From Streptomyces katrae (GTDB lineage Bacteria > Actinomycetota > Actinomycetes > Streptomycetales > Streptomycetaceae): DNA of 18,378 nucleotides. This document shows positions 14,955 through 18,378 of this stretch, one piece after another. Made by a program: the position numbers and the translations under genes. The notes below the pieces were generated by a model, which was given only the letters and a program-made list of their open reading frames with translations, was not told the DNA's origin and ran no database searches. The DNA is taken from the NCBI RefSeq assembly GCF_000966975.1, contig NZ_JZWV01000250.1, forward strand, positions 1-18,378. Direction: 5' to 3'. Within the stretch, counting starts at the first letter, position 1, and the number at the start of each line of letters is the position of its first letter.

Positions 14955-16055
14955 TCAGGCTCCGTCGGGCCGGCGGTCGGCGTACCGCAGGAGCGCCCCG
15001 ACGCCCTCCGCCAGCTCCAGGTCGTCCTCCGGTACGACGACCAGCTCGGCGGCCGTGCCCACGACCGCCCGCACCAGGGCCTCACCGGCGGGCTCCTCAC
15101 GGGGCGCCCGCACTCCGCAGGCGAGCAGCTCCCCCTCGGTCAGGGCGAGCTGCGCCGGCCCCGGGCCGGTCCACAGCCGCAGCGGGGCGGTGGGCACGCG
15201 GTTCAGCAGCAGCGCCGCTACCTGCCCGCGCTGCAGGGCGGCCACGGTCGCGGCCAGCCCCTCCGACACGGGCCCGTGCAGGGCCCGGCGGCCGATGAAC
15301 ACGTCCACCAGCTCCCGGTCGTGCGCGGCCATTCGGCCCCGGAAGACCCCGTCGAGCTGCGACTCCAGCAGGGCCCGCCCGGTGTCCGTCGGGGTCGCGC
15401 CCCGGACCCGTACGACCTTGGAGCGCAGGGCGTGCGGCAGCCGGCGGACCAGGACGTTGCCCGCCCACTCGTCCCCGCCGACGACCACGGCGTCGGCGTG
15501 CGTGCGCCGGGCCCAGGAGTCCAGCCGGTGCCCCAGCCGGACGGCGCCGTGGTGCCAGGTGGCCACCGGCTCCTCGCGGTGCAACCGCTCACCCGGGGCC
15601 ACGGTGGAGGCCGGCCAGGTGCCGGCTTCCGCCTCCACCCGTACCCAGCCGTGCGTCTCGGCCGTGGGCAGCCCGCCGTAGTGCACCACCACCGCCAGGT
15701 AGGGGATCTCCGGAAGGTGCTGGCTGACCAGCGGAACCGCCTCCGGCAGGGTGCTGTAGCGGGCCGTGTCCCGGGCCGGCGGCCGGGGCAGCTCGCCGTC
15801 CAGGACGAGCGCGCCGTTGGCCGCGAAGATCGCCTGCCCGTGCATCCCGGGCAGCTCCGCGTCCGCGCCGACGGCCTCCTCCAGGACGCCGAGCAGCGCC
15901 CGGTCCGCGCCCTGCCGGGTCAGGTCCGCGCGCAGCCGGTTCCAGCGCAGGGCGACGGCCCGGTCGGGCTGCTCCACGTCCCGCGAGGTGTCCAGGTACA
16001 CCGAGGCGAAGGGGCCGGACTCCGCGTACAGGGGTTGCAGGAACGACAGCCTCAT
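14955..16055 (-). CDS. Rv2629/Vms1-family putative ribosome hibernation factor (paralogue B)
   Basis: 366 residues from ATG 16055; GGGAGG lies about 11 bases upstream. It opens MRLSFLQPLYAESGPFASVYLDTSRDVE and closes GVGALLRYADRR, both family hallmarks shared with the gene at 13171-14316. It is clearly a diverged paralogue, not a copy: the internal loop containing EWHYRNKDENARNET in paralogue A is replaced by a shorter EEPVATWHHGAVRLGHRLDSWARR. VVVGGDEW and VVVPEDDLE mark later core strands. The start is 33 bp after the stop of the HAD phosphatase gene on the same strand, so it is probably the third gene of the agmatine deiminase-HAD operon. Confidence 0.85.
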   Translation of the reverse strand: MRLSFLQPLYAESGPFASVYLDTSRDVEQPDRAVALRWNRLRADLTRQGADRALLGVLEEAVGADAELPGMHGQAIFAANGALVLDGELPRPPARDTARYSTLPEAVPLVSQHLPEIPYLAVVVHYGGLPTAETHGWVRVEAEAGTWPASTVAPGERLHREEPVATWHHGAVRLGHRLDSWARRTHADAVVVGGDEWAGNVLVRRLPHALRSKVVRVRGATPTDTGRALLESQLDGVFRGRMAAHDRELVDVFIGRRALHGPVSEGLAATVAALQRGQVAALLLNRVPTAPLRLWTGPGPAQLALTEGELLACGVRAPREEPAGEALVRAVVGTAAELVVVPEDDLELAEGVGALLRYADRRPDGA

Positions 16056-16088
16056 TCCGCATCACCACCTCCCATGATGCGACCGGCG

Positions 16089-16886
16089 TCAGCCGGAGGC
16101 GAGGAGGCCGGGCAGGTCGGCGAAGGAGTCGAGGACGTGGTCGGGGGTGCCGGAGGCGGCCCGGTGTGTCTCGGGGAGGTACTTGCCGGTCCTGACCAGG
16201 ACGCCGGTGATGCCGGACCGCTGGGCGGCCAGGACGTCGGACTCGACGTCGTCGCCGACCATCAGCGTCTCGGACGCGTCGGCGCCCAGGTGGGCGAGGG
16301 CGCTCGCGAAGAACGCGGGCGCCGGCTTGCCCGTCACCTCCGCCTCGGTGCGGGAGGCCTTCTCCAGCCCTTCCAGGAAGGCCCCGGTGTCCAGGTCGAG
16401 GCCGCCCTCGGTGCGCCAGTACAGGTTGCGGTGCATGGACACCAGCCGGGCCCCGCGCTGAAGGTGCCGGAAGACGCGATTGAGGGCCTCGTACCCGAAC
16501 TCCGGGCCCGCGCCGCCGAGCACGATCACGTCCACCTCCACCTCCGCGTCCGTTCCATGCCCGTCGACAAGGGTGACCCCCGGCAGGTCCTCCCGTACGT
16601 CTCCGCTGTTGAGAAGGAGGCAGCGGGCACCGGGGAAGTGCTCGCGCAGGTACGCCGCCGTGGCGGCCGGAGCGGTGAGCACGTCCCCGGCGGTCACGGG
16701 GAAGCCCAGGCCGGACAGGCGGGCGGCGATGACGGCGCGGGTGCGGGAGGTGTTGTTGGTGACCAGCGCCAGCCGCAGGCCCGCGGAGCGCAGCCGTTCC
16801 ATGGCCTCCACCGTGCCGGGCAGGGCCTTCCAGGAGACGGTGAGGACTCCGTCGATGTCGATCAGGACCGCTCGGATTCGCTCCAT
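16089..16886 (-). CDS. HAD-IIA family phosphatase, LHPP-like
   Basis: 265 residues from ATG 16886. All HAD motifs are present: nucleophile Asp10 and acid/base Asp12 in DIDGVL, motif II Thr43 in VTNNTSRTR, Lys187 in TGKPAPAFF, and Asp212/Asp213 in MVGDDVESD. A type IIA cap lies between motifs II and III. The segments TAPAATAAYL, NRNLYWR-like MHRNLYWRTEGGLDLDTGAFLEGLE and VRTGKYLPE strongly recall the LHPP/HAD-SF-IIA-hyp3 group, whose members hydrolyse phosphohistidine, phospholysine or pyrophosphate in vitro. The physiological substrate is unknown. It starts 29 bp after the agmatine deiminase stop; a TAGCGT box seven bases before its ATG may give an additional leaderless transcript. Confidence 0.9.
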   Translation of the reverse strand: MERIRAVLIDIDGVLTVSWKALPGTVEAMERLRSAGLRLALVTNNTSRTRAVIAARLSGLGFPVTAGDVLTAPAATAAYLREHFPGARCLLLNSGDVREDLPGVTLVDGHGTDAEVEVDVIVLGGAGPEFGYEALNRVFRHLQRGARLVSMHRNLYWRTEGGLDLDTGAFLEGLEKASRTEAEVTGKPAPAFFASALAHLGADASETLMVGDDVESDVLAAQRSGITGVLVRTGKYLPETHRAASGTPDHVLDSFADLPGLLASG

Positions 16887-16893
16887 GGGGCCG

Positions 16894-16899
16894 ACGCTA
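16894..16899 (-). promoter_or_regulatory. Possible internal leaderless -10 box for the HAD gene
   Basis: TAGCGT on the minus strand ends seven bases before ATG 16886, the same hexamer and nearly the same spacing as at the GNAT gene. No convincing -35 is seen at 17-18 bases upstream, and there is no Shine-Dalgarno sequence, which supports leaderless initiation only weakly. Confidence 0.4.
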
Positions 16900-16915
16900 A
16901 CCCACGGCGCTCCGG

Positions 16916-18088
16916 TCAGGCGGCCGGCTTGCCCGGCTGGTCGTGGGTGGAGCAGTGGATGCCGCCCCCGCCCGAGGCGATCGTGTCGATCCGCACCTGG
17001 ACGACCTCCCGCTTCGGGAAGTGCTCCCGCAGGATGCCGCGGGCGCGGTCGTCGGCCTGCCGGTCGCCGAACCGGGGCATGAACACGGCGTCGTTGGCCA
17101 CGTAGAAGTTGGCGTAGGTGGAGACGAAGTCGTCGCCCCGGCCCGTGATCCGGTCCAGGTCGGGCTGTGGCAGGTCGATGACCTCGAGGCGCCGGCCGCG
17201 GGCGTCCGTGGCCCTGGACAGGACGGACTTGGCCTGGTCGGCCGAGCGGGACCAGGAGTCCGGCGGGGTGTTCGGGTGCGCGCGGTCCAGCAGGACCACC
17301 CCGGGCGCGGTGAAGCGGACGAGGCTGTCCACGTGGGCGTCGGTGATGTCCTGGCCCCGCACACCGGCCAGCCAGACCACCTTCTCCACCCCGAGGGTCT
17401 TCTTGAGCTCGGCCTCGATCGTGTTCCGGGACTTCCCGCGGTTGCGGTTGTCGTTGACGATCGAGCTCTCCGTGACGAGCAGGGTGCCCTCGCCGTCGGT
17501 CTCGAAGGAGCCGCCCTCGGCGACGAGGGGGGCCTGGACCCGGGGGATCCCGTACTTCTGCAGCAGGGTCCGGCCCACCTGGGCGTCGTTCCCGTGCTGC
17601 TGCTTGCCGCCCCAGCCGTTGAAGTTGAAGTCGACGCCGACGGTCCTGCCCGCCTCCTCGACGAACACGGGGACGGTGTCGCGGGCCCACAGGTCGTCGA
17701 CGGCCAGCGGGATGACCTCGACCTGGTTGCCGCAGGCCCGCTGGGCCGCGTCCACCTGGTCGGGACGGGCCATCATGACAACCGCCTCGTACGCCCCGAC
17801 GGCCCGGGCGATCCGAGCGATGTCCTCGCGGACGTAAGGCAGGTCCTTGTCCCATACTCCGGCGGCGATGGCCGGCCAGGCCATGAACGTCCGGGTGTGG
17901 CTCTCCCACTCGGCACCGAGGCGGCGCTTCGCGCCGTTGGCGGAGGCCTGCTCGGGGGTGTTGGCCGGGGTGCCGGGCCGCTCGGCGGCGTCGTCGGCGG
18001 GGCCGCAGGCGGCGGCGCCGAGGGCGAGGGCGCCGAAACCGAGGAGGGTGCGCAGGACGGACCGGCGGGCGGGGGGAGGGTTCGTCAC
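16916..18088 (-). CDS. Tat-exported agmatine deiminase/peptidylarginine deiminase-family lipoprotein
   Basis: 390 residues from GTG 18088, preceded by GGAG at seven bases. The N-terminus is a twin-arginine signal: RRSVLRTLLG (8-17), a hydrophobic stretch to residue 25, then lipobox-like GAAAC with Cys28. After a Pro/Ala-rich linker the PAD_porph domain starts near residue 54. Guanidine-group active-site motifs are WARDTVPVFV (134-143), EGGSFETDG (191-199), TDAHVDSLVRF (249-259, His252) and GGGGIHCSTHDQP (373-385) with nucleophile Cys379. The family hydrolyses agmatine to N-carbamoylputrescine or deiminates arginine residues. An exported copy would act on extracellular substrate, unlike the cytoplasmic arginine-decarboxylase pathway enzyme. 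The TetR-family gene ends 127 bp upstream on the same strand. Confidence 0.92.
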   Translation of the reverse strand: MTNPPPARRSVLRTLLGFGALALGAAACGPADDAAERPGTPANTPEQASANGAKRRLGAEWESHTRTFMAWPAIAAGVWDKDLPYVREDIARIARAVGAYEAVVMMARPDQVDAAQRACGNQVEVIPLAVDDLWARDTVPVFVEEAGRTVGVDFNFNGWGGKQQHGNDAQVGRTLLQKYGIPRVQAPLVAEGGSFETDGEGTLLVTESSIVNDNRNRGKSRNTIEAELKKTLGVEKVVWLAGVRGQDITDAHVDSLVRFTAPGVVLLDRAHPNTPPDSWSRSADQAKSVLSRATDARGRRLEVIDLPQPDLDRITGRGDDFVSTYANFYVANDAVFMPRFGDRQADDRARGILREHFPKREVVQVRIDTIASGGGGIHCSTHDQPGKPAA

Positions 18089-18123
18089 GGGGAAGCTCCG
18101 ATCGTGGACTCGTTCCGCCACTC

Positions 18124-18152
18124 TGGCACTGACTGACAATGGCACTGACTGA
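18124..18152. repeat. 13-bp direct repeat with 16-bp period
   Basis: TGGCACTGACTGA occurs at 18124-18136 and again at 18140-18152, three bases apart. The second copy contains the left arm of the palindrome at 18146-18163, and the first covers the region just after the predicted -10. It may provide an additional half-site, or be a small tandem duplication in the promoter. Confidence 0.75.
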
Positions 18153-18164
18153 AAATTCAGTCAA
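18136..18164 (-). promoter_or_regulatory. Promoter of the agmatine deiminase operon
   Basis: On the minus strand TTGACT (18164-18159), a 17-bp spacer and CATTGT (18141-18136) form a plausible promoter. It leaves a leader of about 40 bases with a GGAG ribosome site before GTG 18088. The -35 and spacer are covered by the palindrome at 18146-18163. Confidence 0.6.
18146..18163. promoter_or_regulatory. TetR-type operator overlapping the -35 box
   Basis: TGACTGAA and TTCAGTCA are perfect 8-bp arms around AA. An 18-bp AT-containing palindrome next to a TetR-family gene is typical for that family's operators. Its position over the -35/spacer of the deiminase promoter predicts repression. Binding by the adjacent TetR protein is inferred from position. 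Confidence 0.75.
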
Positions 18165-18215
18165 ACTGCCGCGCGTGGCGGGTGCCCGATCGGCCCACGG
18201 ATTCCACCGGGCCGC

Positions 18216-18378
18216 TCAAGCCGGCCGGTCGACCTCCACGCGGACGGCCTCGCGCATCAGGCGGCGGGCGTGCTCCAGGGGGAGCAGACCACTGAGCCGG
18301 CGCACGCTCAGCCCCTCCAGCAGGGCCGTCAGCCGCTCGGCGGCGTCCGTGACCTCGGCGGGGTCGGCGCCCGGCCGG
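18216..18378 (-). CDS. TetR-family regulator, C-terminal 53 residues only
   Basis: The reading frame enters from the right edge and ends at TGA 18218-18216. The visible part reads ADPAEVTDAAERLTALLEGL then SVRRLSGLLPLEHARRLMREAV, the pattern of the last two helices of many TetR proteins with BetI/TetR_C_6-type C-termini (LTALLDGL, then an LxxExARxxL helix). The DNA-binding half is outside the window. It lies 127 bp upstream of the agmatine deiminase gene on the same strand, with the putative TetR operator in between, so local regulation is likely. Confidence 0.75.
   Translation of the reverse strand, partial: RPGADPAEVTDAAERLTALLEGLSVRRLSGLLPLEHARRLMREAVRVEVDRPA

Noticed and set aside
16089..18164. 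Apparent 691-residue fusion ending in the HAD phosphatase
   Set aside because: The N-terminal 426 codons are the wrong frame of the agmatine deiminase gene, which has its own complete frame and stop at 16916.

Overview
The window is very GC-rich actinomycete DNA (GC or CC at most third codon positions, GTG and TTG starts, TAGNNT-type -10 boxes a few bases before start codons) and most resembles a Streptomyces or close relative. I see no tRNA, rRNA, CRISPR array, transposase or integrase. Both ends cut through genes.

Left part (1-2067, minus): most of a UvrA-like double-ABC ATPase of the short, drug-resistance-associated UvrA2 type, running off the left edge. Divergent from it lies a two-gene plus-strand unit (2357-6672): an NAD-dependent epimerase/dehydratase-like reductase, then a 1118-residue multidomain enzyme with the order ketosynthase - acyl carrier protein - PLP-dependent alpha-oxoamine synthase, from which the usual acyltransferase is missing. 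Such an enzyme should load and possibly extend an acyl chain, then release it by decarboxylative condensation with an amino acid to give an alpha-amino ketone, which the reductase might reduce.

Facing it tail to tail (6683-9971, minus) is a regulatory block: an EspR-like XRE regulator and an ImmA/IrrE-type zinc metalloprotease as one transcription unit behind a perfect palindrome, and upstream of them a seven-transmembrane MAB_1171c/DUF6545-type protein and a TetR-family regulator. A lipid-like product gene pair next to a membrane protein, a DNA-binding protein and a repressor-cleaving type of protease could be a small-molecule signalling cassette. This is my main hypothesis for the window and is inference.

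Middle (10094-13069): a GNAT acetyltransferase (minus, apparently leaderless) is divergent from a PadR regulator and an acyl-CoA dehydrogenase/oxidase-like flavoprotein (plus). The shared 136-bp region holds two perfect inverted repeats, one around the GNAT -35 box and one just before padR.

Right part (13171-18378): two paralogous Rv2629-family (Vms1/eRF1-like, Balon-related) putative ribosome hibernation factors flank a YbhB/YbcL (PEBP) protein. The second paralogue is the last gene of a probable minus-strand operon: Tat-exported agmatine deiminase-like lipoprotein, LHPP-like HAD-IIA phosphatase, Rv2629-like protein. The end of a TetR-family regulator lies just upstream of this operon, and a TetR-type palindrome overlaps the operon's -35 box.
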